NCBI GenBank assembly: GCA_001655205.1 | Contig: LPNZ01006268.1 | Location: forward strand, 1 to 29,499 | Source: Lenisia limosa | Lineage: Eukaryota; Breviatea | Direction: 5' to 3' | Length of the DNA: 29,499 bases | Part shown: one piece after another, positions 1 to 11,800 of the stretch | Layout: each line of letters begins with the position of its first letter | Position numbering within the stretch: position 1 is the first letter of the stretch | The notes under the pieces: model-generated | Database searches by the model: none | Seen by the model: only the letters and a program-made list of their open reading frames with translations | Told to the model about the DNA's origin: nothing | Translations under genes and position numbers: made by a program

Positions 1-118
1 GATACAACCTTATTTTTTATTTCTCATTGCTATATATGATACACACACACATATATATATATATATAATATATATCATATATACATGAATATGTAGTATA
101 TTTATTCTCATTTTGCAG
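1..118. repeat. Intron end with CA/TA microsatellite
   Basis: The first 118 bases read as the 3' end of an intron, closing with a pyrimidine-rich stretch and a TTTTGCAG acceptor before the first BRCT exon. It contains an AC run from about 40 followed by an AT run to about 85. No coding sequence is seen here. The upstream part of the BRCT gene lies outside the window. Confidence 0.6.
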
Positions 119-2650
119 AACGAAGACGCTTCTTTCCCTGTTCTTCCATCAAACAGCGCCGTTTTCAGTGACACGCAATTCTATGTGGCAGAAAAGCATA
201 ACGAGCTAAGGGACTTCCTTATTTCAGTGGGAGGGGGCAACCAGCATTTTTTGCTCATTTTCAAATCATTACATTAATTTTACGAAAACATTTCTTTTCT
301 GATCTTTAAGGCGATTCGAAGAGGAAAGGGCAAATTGGCCTCGGACCCGGATAAATCGGATTACATTGTAACGAGATTCTGGAACCACCCGGTATGTCGA
401 TGTCTGGCATAGATGACGCTGTTTAGGATGTTGATGAGCGGGAATTGAACGGCCAAAACAAAATGATATTTGATGCAATGGTGAAGAACCCATCTGTTCG
501 TCTTGTTAGCCCACTTTGGATTTATGAATGCTTTAACGAGAATGGCATTGTAAGTCTTGCTTTGGTTGGTCGAGAGTTTTAACTCTCTTCAGGTTGATTA
601 TAAGCGTAATGTTTTACACGCACCAGCTCGTTCAGTTCTTGGGGTACCAGACTTGGCCGGAAAGGTTGGTAAACGCCAGTTGTTTGTTTTGATAGTTTTA
701 TTCCTTGTGTGCTAATTTGTGCAGGAAGTTTCTGTGACAAGGTACCTGGAGCCTCTTAGGGGGCATATCAAGCACCTTTGTAAGTACCTCCAGGCTTCAT
801 TTAAGGCTGACCTCAGGTATGAGTGGTGTACAGTTACTATTATCATAATAAAACTGCATTAACACCCCACAGAGCTTCATGTAACATTCTGGTATGCTTT
901 GAACACGCTGGGGAGAAGTACAACAAGAAGGATGATTGGGAACTTGAGGTAGGTCTTTGGTCTTCTCACTTAGTCCTAGGTTGTCAACCACCAATGGCTT
1001 GAAATGTGCTATGCAACATGGAGTCTGGTGGACTGTGTTGATTATCGCACTCCTGGAAAGTTTGAGGGAAAGTTTCTCTCATATTCTTTGATAGTCATTG
1101 GAACTTTATCCTTATTATTATAGGGATTTAGAGAACTTACAGTTCCCCCCGTATTGGGAACAGATTTCAGATATTGAGGCCCAAAAAAGGGAAAAGAAGG
1201 AGCAAAAAGCAGCAGAAGAAAAGATGAGAATAGAAAAGAAGAAAGAGGAGGCCTTAAAGAAAGAAGAGAAGAAGAAGAAGCTTGAGGAGGAGAAGAAAAA
1301 GAAAGAAGAAGAGAAGAAGAAAAAGGAGGAAGAAAGAAAGAAAAAGGAGGAAGAAAAGAAGAGGAAAGAGGAGGAGAAGAAGAAAGAAGAAGAGAAGAAG
1401 ATATTAGCGGAAGAGAAAAAGAAAAAAGAGGATGAAGAGAAGAAGAAGAAAGAGGAAGGGAAGAGGAGGAAAGAGGAAGAGTCCAGGAAGACAAAAGAGG
1501 AAGAAATGAGAAAGAAGGTGCAAGATGTCAAGAAACAACAGGAAGAGAAGATGGTGGAAGAGAAGATGGTGGAAGAGAAGACGTTGAAGCGACGAAGTGA
1601 TACTGAATCAACAAAGCCGGTAGGCATAGCGTTTCCTCATTTTGACTCTTTAGAATAAACTGTTGAAGAGCAGCTATAAATTTGTTATGTCAGCCAATTT
1701 AACAGACAAACCTCTAAGCATTAAGTTCCTTCAGCTGTTCGATGGTTAGTGCCGCAAAAAAGATTTAACCTGAATAGGAGATGGAAAGGAACCGACCCAC
1801 CTTGTCATGCTGAACTTGAAGAGAACGCAGAAACTGTTATCTGGTCTAGGTTTGCATTGGGGTTTACCTCTCTTGAGGCTTTGTGTGAGGCACAAATTAT
1901 TGGTCTTTTGTTACTAGAATTAACCTTGTCTTACTTTGGGCAGCCAAAGGAGTGTGGATTTTGAAGTGGCAATACTGGTGGGTGGGGGCTCTGAACACAA
2001 ACTAGGCAGTAATTTTCTGACCTTTTTTTTTTTAGCAAAGATTGTATAAGCAATGACACCCTTTTGGAATGTCTGAACTATGAATGGACTGGAGATGAGA
2101 TTTTCAACAACAAGGTGAGTTCCATTGATTTTTAGATCCAAACCAAAAAGCAAATTTGAAAGGCTACATGATATTGCAATGACACAATTGAACGATTGCT
2201 GACGATTGATAGGTGTGGTCAGGAGCACCGAGGTATTGGCGTCAGCAAGTTGCAAGAGGCAAACCCGCGTTTAAGGGTCTCAGAATCGCCATTCATGGCA
2301 AAACTGTACCCCCCACTGAGGTTGGCATTTTTGACAAAGAATTTGTACTACAGAAGATAGCTGACCTTTTAGTCAATGACAAAGATTATCAAGGAAGGTT
2401 GTGGGACCAATGTCAATGTGGATGATCCCGATATTGATTGGGTGATTACTCCCGGTTCAGGCGTGGCTTCTGACGTAAGCTGTTCTCTCAGCACTATTTC
2501 TGCCTTCATTTGCCCTGTTTCTCACCTCTACTCCAACAGGTCGAAAAAGAGTACCGTAGAAGGGCCATTACCATTGTCCCGGATGCCACGTTTCTCAATC
2601 TTCTTGGCCAGCCACTTCTCCCTGAATGTCAAAAACTGCTGAATAGATAA
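119..2650 (+). CDS. Multi-BRCT-domain protein with Lys/Glu-rich helix (5' partial, many introns)
   Basis: BRCT domains bind phosphopeptides or other BRCT domains, mostly in DNA-damage signalling and repair. Exons at about 119-228, 311-391, 439-549, 593-667 and onward read in one frame through short introns. The first visible BRCT unit has VSPLWIYECF (about 500-540), with the Trp typical of the last BRCT helix. A second unit has VVNHQWLEMCY (about 980-1010). An exon of about 500 bp (1124-1620) encodes a run of K/E/R residues, probably a coiled coil or single alpha-helix. The last unit begins WSGAPRYWRQQ at 2213, has DIDWVITPGSG near 2430-2460, and ends CQKLLNR with TAA at 2648-2650. A 28-nt intron (gtactacag...cttttag, about 2349-2376) joins its two halves. 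The order resembles TopBP1/PTIP/Rtt107-type proteins, but I cannot assign an orthologue. The gene starts upstream of the window and is convergent with the aminoacylase gene. Confidence 0.8.
1187..1600 (+). repeat. Polypurine low-complexity tract coding for the K/E-rich helix
   Basis: About 400 bases of the + strand are almost only A and G, made of imperfect AAG/GAG/GAA codon repeats. They encode KKEEEKKK-type sequence within the BRCT protein. The opposite strand gives long open frames rich in Ser, Phe and Leu, which are mirror artefacts of the same tract. Confidence 0.85.
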
Positions 2651-2769
2651 CGTGTTAATTCTCAGCACTTTGGGGGATGTTTTGAAATGGTGGTCTGATT
2701 TATGATGCATTTTTTATCAATGGAAGCTGGAGAAATGTATATTATCCGCATACACGTACACCACATTAA
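2651..2769. other. Short convergent 3' spacer
   Basis: About 120 bp separate the TAA of the BRCT gene from the TAG of the aminoacylase gene on the other strand. I see no gene and no clear AATAAA signal, so the two 3' UTRs probably overlap. Confidence 0.6.
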
Positions 2770-5259
2770 CTAGTAGTCGCACCCAGTGAGATTTTTGATT
2801 AACTCCACAAAGACATCAATGCCTTCTGTTACTGCGCTTTTGTGGACGAACTCGTCTTCAGCTGAATGGATTAATAATAGCGGCAGAATGTTGAACATTG
2901 AAATCAGATGCAAAAAGTACCACCCACCGTGGAGGCGAACAGCAGTGTTTGGGAGGTAAGTGAAGCCGAAAGCATGGCACCCCATGTGCCTCAGGTATCT
3001 CGCGTCAGTGGATGCAGGGAAAATACGGGGCTCGAATTGAACACCCCTGATTATAATGTTGGGTATGTTCGGGAAGGAACATACCTCGATTCAAGAGCCG
3101 TTGTAATGGCTTTGTAAATGGCGGTTTCTGAATAATGAAAGACTGCAAACTGAAGCATATTGTATATTCCAAGTTTTGCCCACCCTGGGAGGAAGGCCGA
3201 CTGAGAATCGGCTTTTGGATGTATTCGAATTTCACACCACACTACAAAAGTCAGCCATGGTCTTTATATGGTGGTGTGACTACTTTCTTGGCAAGGGATG
3301 CGATTAACTCTTCGAATTCTTCATTTTCAATGGATGGTGTCACGCGGAAGTCCACTGTAACACTCAGTTCAGAGGGGACAACGTTGGGCTGAGAGCCGCT
3401 AAAGGATGAGCACTATGTGGTGGGGACAACGTTGGGCTAAGAGCCGCTAAAGGATGAGCACTTGGTGGGGGGCTTCTTTTCTCGGCGTCTTACCACGATT
3501 GGCTGAGCTTACCCTTGCATCATGTTGATGTTGACAGTTGTGACGTCACCTAACTTGGCGCTTTCTGTCTCAATCTTGCCCTTGTTCTCTGCCCTGCACT
3601 TGTTAGCCTTTGTTAAGTTGCTTGACTAACTTGAAAACACAACAGCACTCACCCTTGCTTCTGCTTCTGCTTCTAATGTCTTCTATCCCAATGCAAGAAA
3701 CTACCCTCCCCCAACACTTCTACCTCTCCCCTTTTCACATACCTCATTTTTTGGATTTCATTGATCAAGTCTTGTACTTTTTCCATTGCTGTATCCTCAA
3801 CAAACATTGAGCCGTGACCGGGGTTTCCAGGAGCAATAAACTACAGAGTTATGGCTTATTTTGGTTGCTCAAAGATGGATGCGATATTAAAATAACATGT
3901 ATCGGGCCCATCAATTCTATTAAAAGGAAGACGGCCTACTTTGATCCAGTAAGGTGAACGCTCTCCATAAAAAAGACCCAATTGCGCCGTAGGGTCAGCC
4001 AATCCCTCTTGAATGTCGTAAGTACAAGTAACATATCCGTCCATCCTATTTGAATTCCTCAAACCGTCAATGAAAGTGCCAATATTCAGTTCCTTGAACT
4101 CGGGTGCCTTCATGAAAGTCTCCCACCCATTATGGCCGCCAATTTCTTCATCAGGGGCGAATGCGATCACAATGTTTCTAAAGCAATCAGAGAATAGAAC
4201 TAGGTGAAAGGAACTTGTTTATATTTATACCCCTAGAATAGAATACATCTTTCTGTTTTTACCGGCGTTGGGTATGAAAAAGAACTGTGAATATTTTTTT
4301 TTACAAAATTGTTTTCTATTTCAGCACAAAACTATTGAGCAACCACAGCTACACTTATGTATGCCCATTATACCTCTTTGGAGTCCATCCCTCACGGAGA
4401 AGACGGGCCACTGCTTCCACATGGTGAATGGCACAAATCTAGAATTACTAATTAGAACGGAGAAAAGAATAATAAGAGGGTGATAGGAATTTGGGGAAGT
4501 GGGTAACTCTGAGTTATTCCAACCTTCATATCTTGAGTACCTCTTCCGAAGATATTGCCTATAGTGTGAATAATTATCGTCAAACAACAAACCTTCTTCA
4601 TCCATGTGCGCTGAAAATGGATCATAAGTCCATGTTTGTCCCGTCACAGGCACCTACGTCATAAAAGAAAAGCAAACCGCAAAGGGTGATAAAAAGAAAA
4701 TGACTTGGTTTCAACCAACCCACAAACCACATCCATGTGAGAGTTCAAGCAGAGGGCGGGAAGGTTTGGATCACACCCCTCAATTTTCACAATGCCCATT
4801 GAAGCCCCATTCGCAGTCTATGTGAGTAAGAAAAAGAATTATTATTAAATATGAACTAGTTGAACAAAAGTGGTCAACATGTTGAGTTCATATATTACAT
4901 ATGATATCTATTTCTCGTGCCTTACTTTATACGTCAAAAGAGTGAGGTTGTGTGCTTCAACATAATCTTCAAGGAAGCTCAACACAACATCATAGTTGGT
5001 TTTGGGCTGCATAGACTCCTAAAGCATATGACTGTGAAAATTTTTTATGCCTGCCCCATGGAGCCAAAAGGGGAATCGATTCGGCTTAACAATTATCCCC
5101 TGTAAAGAGATTCTGACAAGCGTCCCGACCCACTTTGATTCGAACGTAGTGTCTGAAGGCGGCAACGGCAAATCCAGGGTCACTTGGTGCTCCGAAGTTG
5201 ATCTTGTTCCCAAGCATCGTACGAAGCCCGCGCTTTAATCCTGAGATAACTGCACTCAT
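2770..5259 (-). CDS. ACY1: Aminoacylase-1 (N-acyl-L-amino-acid amidohydrolase, peptidase family M20)
   Basis: Cytosolic zinc enzyme that removes acyl groups from N-acylated amino acids. Exons read in order on the minus strand: start ATG at 5257-5259; SDPGFAVAAFRHYVRIK (N-terminal helix); MQPKPNYDVVLSFLEDYVE; ALCLNSHMDV (about 4730-4750), with the first zinc His and catalytic Asp; GRGTQDMK (about 4527-4550), with the bridging Asp; HVEAVARLLREGW; IAFAPDEEIGGHNG (about 4130-4165), with the catalytic/zinc Glu pair; LFYGERSPYWIKV; PGNPGHGSMFVEDTA; TTVNINMMQG; PNVVPSELSVTVDFRV; IFPASTDARYLRHMG; and LHAEDEFVHKS with the last zinc His. TAG at 2770-2772. Joining FID to EGLADPT across a phase-1 intron restores the expected order. 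All metal and catalytic residues I can place are present. A 48-bp tandem duplication lies at one acceptor (3374-3467). Divergent from the integrin-like gene. Confidence 0.93.
3374..3467. repeat. 48-bp tandem duplication spanning a splice acceptor of ACY1
   Basis: Two head-to-tail copies of a 48-bp unit begin at 3374 and 3422 and differ at only a few positions. On the coding (minus) strand each copy carries a CTTTAG acceptor followed by the first codons of an exon. The copy nearest the exon gives GSQPNVVPSEL in frame. The upstream copy would give Gly-Ser-stop, because its CAG has become TAG. Confidence 0.9.
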
Positions 5260-5836
5260 TTTGTTTTGGGTACAACAACAGTTTAATTCGGGAACGGGGA
5301 GTTGGGGGGGTGGGGGAGTCTGTCTTTCTTTTGTTTTTTTTTTGGTTCGCGCCAAGTCCACTCACCACAGAGAAAGGCAGAGAAGCAGAGAATGGAAAAG
5401 GGAGCAGGCAGGAAAGCAAAAAGCATAGAATGAGAAAGCAATCAAAACCAATCCCCAAAATGATCCCCAAAAGGCAAGTTCCTGCTCATCACTCTATAAG
5501 CTTTTCCTATCTTCTTTCTATTCTCAGCGTGTATCACATTTTTGTTTCGTAGCTTTAATATTCTGTATTACTCCACGACTCCAAATCCTTTGGGATTCTC
5601 AGCAACAGTGAACAAAGCTGTCACAGGGTCTCAGGAATCAGGAGACCAACCACCAAGCTGCTCAAGCCCCCATTACACTTTCAGGTCCTTCTTGGTTAGA
5701 TTGACGTTTCTAAAAAGTGAGGAATTATTAAATATGTTGGTTTCCCTTTTTTCACCAGCTGCAGTTTTGTCGTATATAATCTTTTTCATTTGTGATGTGA
5801 AATTTCAGACTCTTTACTTGATTGCCTAGATAAACA
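5260..5836. promoter_or_regulatory. Divergent promoter region between ACY1 (-) and the integrin-like gene (+)
   Basis: The 577 bp between the two start codons must hold both promoters. It contains a G-rich stretch (about 5293-5318, GGGG, G7 and G5 runs), poly-T tracts and purine-rich repeats at 5360-5420. No TATA box is convincing. Open frames here are not conserved-looking and I do not call them genes. Confidence 0.55.
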
Positions 5837-5893
5837 ATGAAGCTCTGGGTACTTCTTTCCCTTTTAGCCTTTTCGGTCTCGGTATTTGGAGGT
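5837..5893 (+). other. Signal peptide of the integrin-like protein
   Basis: The first 19 codons encode a Met-Lys start followed by a hydrophobic core (LWVLLSLLAFSVSVF) and small residues (GGGG), a typical secretory signal. The start codon is preceded by AAACA and is the first Met of the frame. The following exon ends YDWRVKSPHAHS and joins across a phase-1 intron to DNSRVNSHLEPEG. Confidence 0.8.
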
Positions 5894-8800
5894 GGTGGTT
5901 ATGACTGGCGGGTGAAGAGTCCGCATGCCCATTCAGGTAAGTCCTTCCTAAGTCCTCGGTTGATCCCATTCTTCTTGCTTTTTTGGAGTTACTTTCTCAC
6001 TCCCATACAGTTCGTAGTACTTTGATAAATAAACTCTTGGAATTCTATTTACAAATCCCTTATAGAGGTGATATTAATTATTGGTAGTGTGTCCAAAAAT
6101 CATGACCATTTTGTGTAGATGTGCATATCATATGATATAGCATATATATCGCCCGATATAGACTGGTACATTATACTATATACATGACATTCACATTTCA
6201 GACAATAGTCGTGTGAATTCGCATCTTGAACCAGAAGGCCTTTTTATACGGGATACAAAAAGCAAAGAAGCCCTCGTTCAAATCCTTATTGGAGGGAAAA
6301 GGTACGACTGAAGCTGTCTAACGTTTAGTATTGTTAAATACCAAAAGCTTCCTTCCGGTCATATGGGGAAGATACATGATGCTGAAACACGTGAGGTTGT
6401 ATCTCCATGTCCAGGAGACACCCACACCTTTGCCATGGAACAGCTCCTTGGAGGTTTGTACTCTTTCTTCTAATGATGCCTAGTTTTCTCTCGTCCCGAA
6501 CACCGCTACGTTATTACTTCGATACCGGACTGCTTGAAATCGTAAGGGCCCTTGGTGCTAACGTTTCAGTGCCGACAGTTTCTTCACCCTTGTCGTAACA
6601 ATGGATTTCAACGGAAATGTTGAAATTTTAAGACAAGGTCGTTCATTACGATTCATTGTGGTTGACAAGGACGGAAAGACGAGAAGCGTCTTGTACAACA
6701 ATCTTAAAGTCTATGATGCTGAAAGTTTGACACACAAATGAAGGTGATTACCGTTCAGAAACCATTCTCAAGAGTGAAATGGCAGTTGATGGCAAAAGCC
6801 TTCTTTTCAAAGTTCTCGAAGAGGGAAAACTTCCTGTTGGCCTTTACTCATTGGAACCTTCTAACTCTGTAGATCACAATAGACCCGGTTATTACCGACT
6901 CACCACACATTATCGGAAGAAAAAGCGGTACGATGAACACTCCGTTCTAATTGGAAACCAGGGTACAACGCGGAGTTTGGTGTATCAATGACAACAATCA
7001 AGCGCATTGGCCAAAATGACGTGAGTACTTAGTTTGTTATTATGTGTGACCCTTGTAGATTTTGGCAGTAGCTGCTCTCAATGATGGGGAGCAAGGTTTG
7101 ACTCATTGTTTAAAGACTTATTCTTAGATATGAACGAACCATACCATGGAACAGGAAACTTGTATCTTCTGGATAGCGTGTTCAGCACTGGCCACAACCC
7201 TCCAGGACATAACTCAGAAAACATCTGCTCCCTCTCAGATATTGAAGTCCAATATTGTCGGGCTGGATCCAATATCATGGCGGTAGGCATTGTTTTGGTC
7301 AAACTAGTCTAACAAATGTTGCAGTTGGACGATTACGATGGTGATGGAGTTGACGAGCTCTTTGTTTCCAATTCAGGTTTGCTTTGAAAAATTCTTGTCA
7401 TGATGATGCAATAAATAAGAAACATGAAACTAAGAGCCATCTAAACCATCACGTTTTGAACCGGTTCCTCTACGCTAAACAATATAGTCACAAAATCTGC
7501 CGCAATGTTTATGTCTTTGGACAACTTCAACGAGGCAATTCTCTTGGATCTGTCAGATTCTGACAGAAGCAACGCAAATGGATTTGGATGTGGGTTATTG
7601 AGACATTTATTAACAATTTAGCGAGTGCCCTTCAGGTAGACTGCACAGGAAATGGGAAGAAGGACCTTTTGGTATCCTCTCCTGCTCATTGTGGAGCTGT
7701 TTATGGCTTTGTAAGATCTGTGGAAATTGAGCATTTTTCTCATTTTAATAGGAAAATAGAGCCTATTCGAATCTTATTATTGACCAAACAACGAAAGATC
7801 CCAGTAATCATGTTTCAACAAATAGGTAAGAGTTGTCTGTCACATATGTTTCAGTATTGAGTCAGTTGTCCTGAGTGTTACCAAAACAACCAGCCTGAGT
7901 GAATTGGTATGGTGTCTCCTAACTAACATAGTAGATTATGTATATTACATGTGATACACCAAGTCAAAATACCTTCAACTGGATTGTAATGTCCCAAGAA
8001 ACAGAATCTGAAGAGTTAGCTCTTGACCATTTCACAGATGCAGATGGGAAGTGATTGATGTTTTTGAATCTCAAGCAGACTGCTCATCAGAGTTCCAGAT
8101 CTTTCCAAAGCCAATTGTTCGAATGGAAAACTCATGACGTTTTAGACTTTGTATGCTACACAGTTGTACGCTCTTGGAATAATACATGAACATACCTTCC
8201 GGTACACATCGCAAGGTAATTTATGTTAAAGAGAGATTTTTTATGTACGTCTTCACATTTTTAGATTACAAGTCTTTATCCGGCACAACTGAGATTAAAA
8301 AATTTAAACGGTTCAGCTTTGCTGACCTGATAATGTAAATAAACCAGCATTTAAGTTTACCATAAAGTGGTTCAACGGTGACGCTTACTGAACAAGAGGA
8401 GTCGAAAAGTAAAGGAATTCAAGCCAAGTTCACTTTGTGTTGGAATTTGAACAACTCACGCTTTAGCTCCAGAGTATCTTCCCTACTCTACCTACAACAA
8501 TGCGATTCTGTGTAAGCTAGGTCGACTTGTTGACACGTACAGCCTCCACAAGTTGCTACACTCGCCTCCAAGGACACGCATTAGCTGCTCTCATCACAAC
8601 AAATTACTTTCAATCTTTTGCAATCTCAGAGTAGGATACCCTCTGAATTTGACAACAACAGACCATTGCACAGAGATAGACCAAATAGCGCAGAAGAGGT
8701 TAGTGACAGAATAGTGATCAATTTCGATTTTTTGGAACCTAATTGAGCATTTCAATTTTTATCATTTTGAAAAATCATTATTAGTACAAAACTGGAACGG

Positions 8801-11800
8801 GCCAAGTTCACGTCACCAAAAACACTGGGATGAGTAGCTTTTCGAAATACCAAACGCTGAAGCCGCCAGTGTTCAACCAAGGTGAATTCTCAAATGGATA
8901 GAAATTGCTTCACAAGTCTATTAGAACACAGTGACGGTTTAGATGGACGATTCGGTTGGGCTATGACCTCCTTCGATGTCAACGGTGATGGACTCTCAGA
9001 TCTGGTAAGTCCAATGACACTCTGATACACTCTGGATGAACCCTCGTGTTATCTTTGTTCATCATTTCGACTTCATATCATACTTTGTTTTAACTAAGAT
9101 GCTGCAACCATGCTCTCACCCTTCAGTTTGTTGGAGAGCCAGGTACTCTCAAAGGAACAGTTCACTTGTTTCTGGGTACTTTCAATGGTGAAATTGAGAG
9201 TTCACCAGTGTGGAAAGCAGAAGGAGAATACGACTTTGGTGAATTTGGGTTGGCAATCATGTTACTGACTGCTAAGCACTACACTTTCTCATGCGGATAT
9301 GAACAACGATGGCGTTGAAGACATTATCATTTCAGCACCTTGGAATGCTGCCCAGTTGGCTTCTATTTGTCTAACTATACAGGTCTGCTTCAGGAACCGT
9401 CTATGTCTACTACACTCGCAATCGTGTGAGTGGATATGAACCAGCTGCCGAGCGCTACATTAACACCAAGGTTGGAAAACGCTAATGTTTTATGGTTCTA
9501 GCCCGACATTACCATTTCTGGAAGTGAATGCCCTCACAGCGGATTTGGACTGAAGCTGGCAACCGGAGACTACAACAACGATGGTTTGTCTTCTTATTCT
9601 TAAGTACAAGGTCTGTTTGATATCGCAATTTCCTCTATCAAACATCGTTTTGAAAATTGCGATAAAGAAGCTCATTCTGAGGAGTGGAAGCAGGCTGGTG
9701 GAGCTGTCTTTGTGTACAAAGGTTTGAGTACCTTTATGTTCCCATCAAATAGGGGTCAAGCACGCAGACTTGGAACTGTCAATCGTAACGCACCCTGATT
9801 TATCATACGAGAGCAATTCAATGGCCACAATTGTGTACAAGATCACAAATCACGGTCCACATTCAGTTACAGCAGCTAATGTTACTGTATGTTTTGACAA
9901 CAAGCTTCATACTTCAGTTCACAATGACACGACACTTGTCTATTGAAACCGCCGGTCACAACTGCTTCAACACCCTCAATGATGCTGGAGAGTAAGTGTC
10001 ACTGGATCTTATTGTATAGAATGGTGGGGACGTTTCAAACAGGCCCTTTGGCTATTGGGGAGGATTTTGAGCTGACAACGTCAATGATAGTCAGCAGCAA
10101 TCGGGTATTTTGATTTACTTCTTAGATCAGTCCAAATGCAGTAACAGAGCAAAGCGCATCAATTGTTGTCCAATCCGGCGACCCAGATGTTTTACCGGAG
10201 TTTGACATGGAAGACAACCACAGTCACTCCCTCGACTTCCAACTCACATTCGACAGTACTCTTGAACCAGGCTTTGTGACTCAGACGATCACAGCTGGGC
10301 AAAATGCAGAGCTTCAAGTGACTTTCTACAATCAAGGTCCGACAGTTGCAGTCAATGTTCCTTTCAAAATCGTGTATGTGAACACCATGACCGTTGTGAA
10401 AAGACCAATCTACTGTGGACCAAGTATAAAGGTAAACAGTTCAGTTTTTGTGATATCATTTAGAGCCACACTATGTACATTATCACGTGCACTATTCCAA
10501 CAGTTGCTTACAAGACCATTGTGGCTAGTAGTTTCATAGTCAGCGTGTCTCCGAGCAAGAGTGCCGGTAACCTCAGTCTGAGAACATACATTCAGTCCGT
10601 TAATACGGCGACACATGTAGGTTTTTTTGTAACTCACTTGTCTAGATAATATCGCACACTGGTGTCAAATACGCAACCGTCAAAACTACTCGTCAAAGTA
10701 ACATGGAGTTCAATCTTGTTCTTGCTAAAAATCAATTATCTGGAAAGGTATGTGTAAATCACAACGAATTGAGACTTCACAACCCCGTAACTTGATAGCA
10801 ATACCCAGCCACCGTGGAAGTGACCAATCATGGTCCAAGTTCTGCCAAATCCCTGACAACGTCACTTCAACTCGCACACCCGTTGACAGGACCTGCCATC
10901 AGCGTATGCCCACGAATATGTGACACTACAGGGCACAATTGTATCGTGTCCATCCGGTGCAACATGCTCATCAATGTCAAACGGAATTGCAGCATCGTTC
11001 AGTGAAGTTCCTGTGGACAGCACAGTTTTCATTCCATTCACCGCTTTTGCTGATGCGGCACTTGACGAACAGGTACTTAGTGCCCAAGAAATCAACCACA
11101 CAGTTGTTGAAGCATCGCATTTCCAGTTCTTGGGAACTCGGCCAATCCGATGTAACTGATTCTGACAGTGCTATCAAGCACTCATACTATCTTGTAGGCT
11201 TAGTAGCTCGTTATCTTTCAGGTAAGCGAAGCGGTTCCAAATGGGTCCAGTATTGATTCGGAAGGGATTGTGAGTATTTCAACAAGTGAAAAGGTGAGGT
11301 AACAACAATAAGTTTCATTTTTCAGGGAGTATTTTCAATCATTGTTTCCAACAAAGGACCTTCAAATGTCCATGGGTAAGGCTCACAACTCTCATTTATC
11401 AAGACTTCATGCATCAATTCAAATGTTTAAAACCATCGGCGGTGTTGAGAGCGTGCATGAATACAACCCAGTAACTTCTGATTTCGACCTCACAAAATGT
11501 ACTGGTGTTGATGGGACTGGAATGGAGTGCGCAGTGGACAACATCAACGCCAATGAAGTCAGTTCTTTGGCTGAATACTCCGTGATTATAACCACTCTAT
11601 TCTCCACAGGCATTAACAATTGGAACAATTGAGTCTGCTGCATTGACTACCGACGTGAACAGTATCCGATGCACAGTTGTCGTATCACGAATTACCCCGA
11701 GTAGGCTGTTTTTATTATGACGCTTAAGGCTTGGAAGACAGATTATATCCTGGGAGCGTTATTGAAGAATCTTCTGTTATTAAAGTTGGTTGTGGGGAGA

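Noticed and set aside
1042-1627. Long minus-strand open frames rich in Ser, Leu and Phe
   Set aside because: They are the antisense of the AAG/GAG polypurine tract that encodes the K/E-rich part of the BRCT protein; low complexity keeps them open.
5180-5552. Several overlapping open frames upstream of the integrin-like gene
   Set aside because: They overlap the ACY1 start and G-rich or purine-rich repeats, look unlike protein, and have no splice continuity.
6718-6736. A 19-nt intron in the integrin-like gene
   Set aside because: The same donor joined to the acceptor GTTCAG at about 6755 gives a 34-nt intron of the usual size and an equally good frame.
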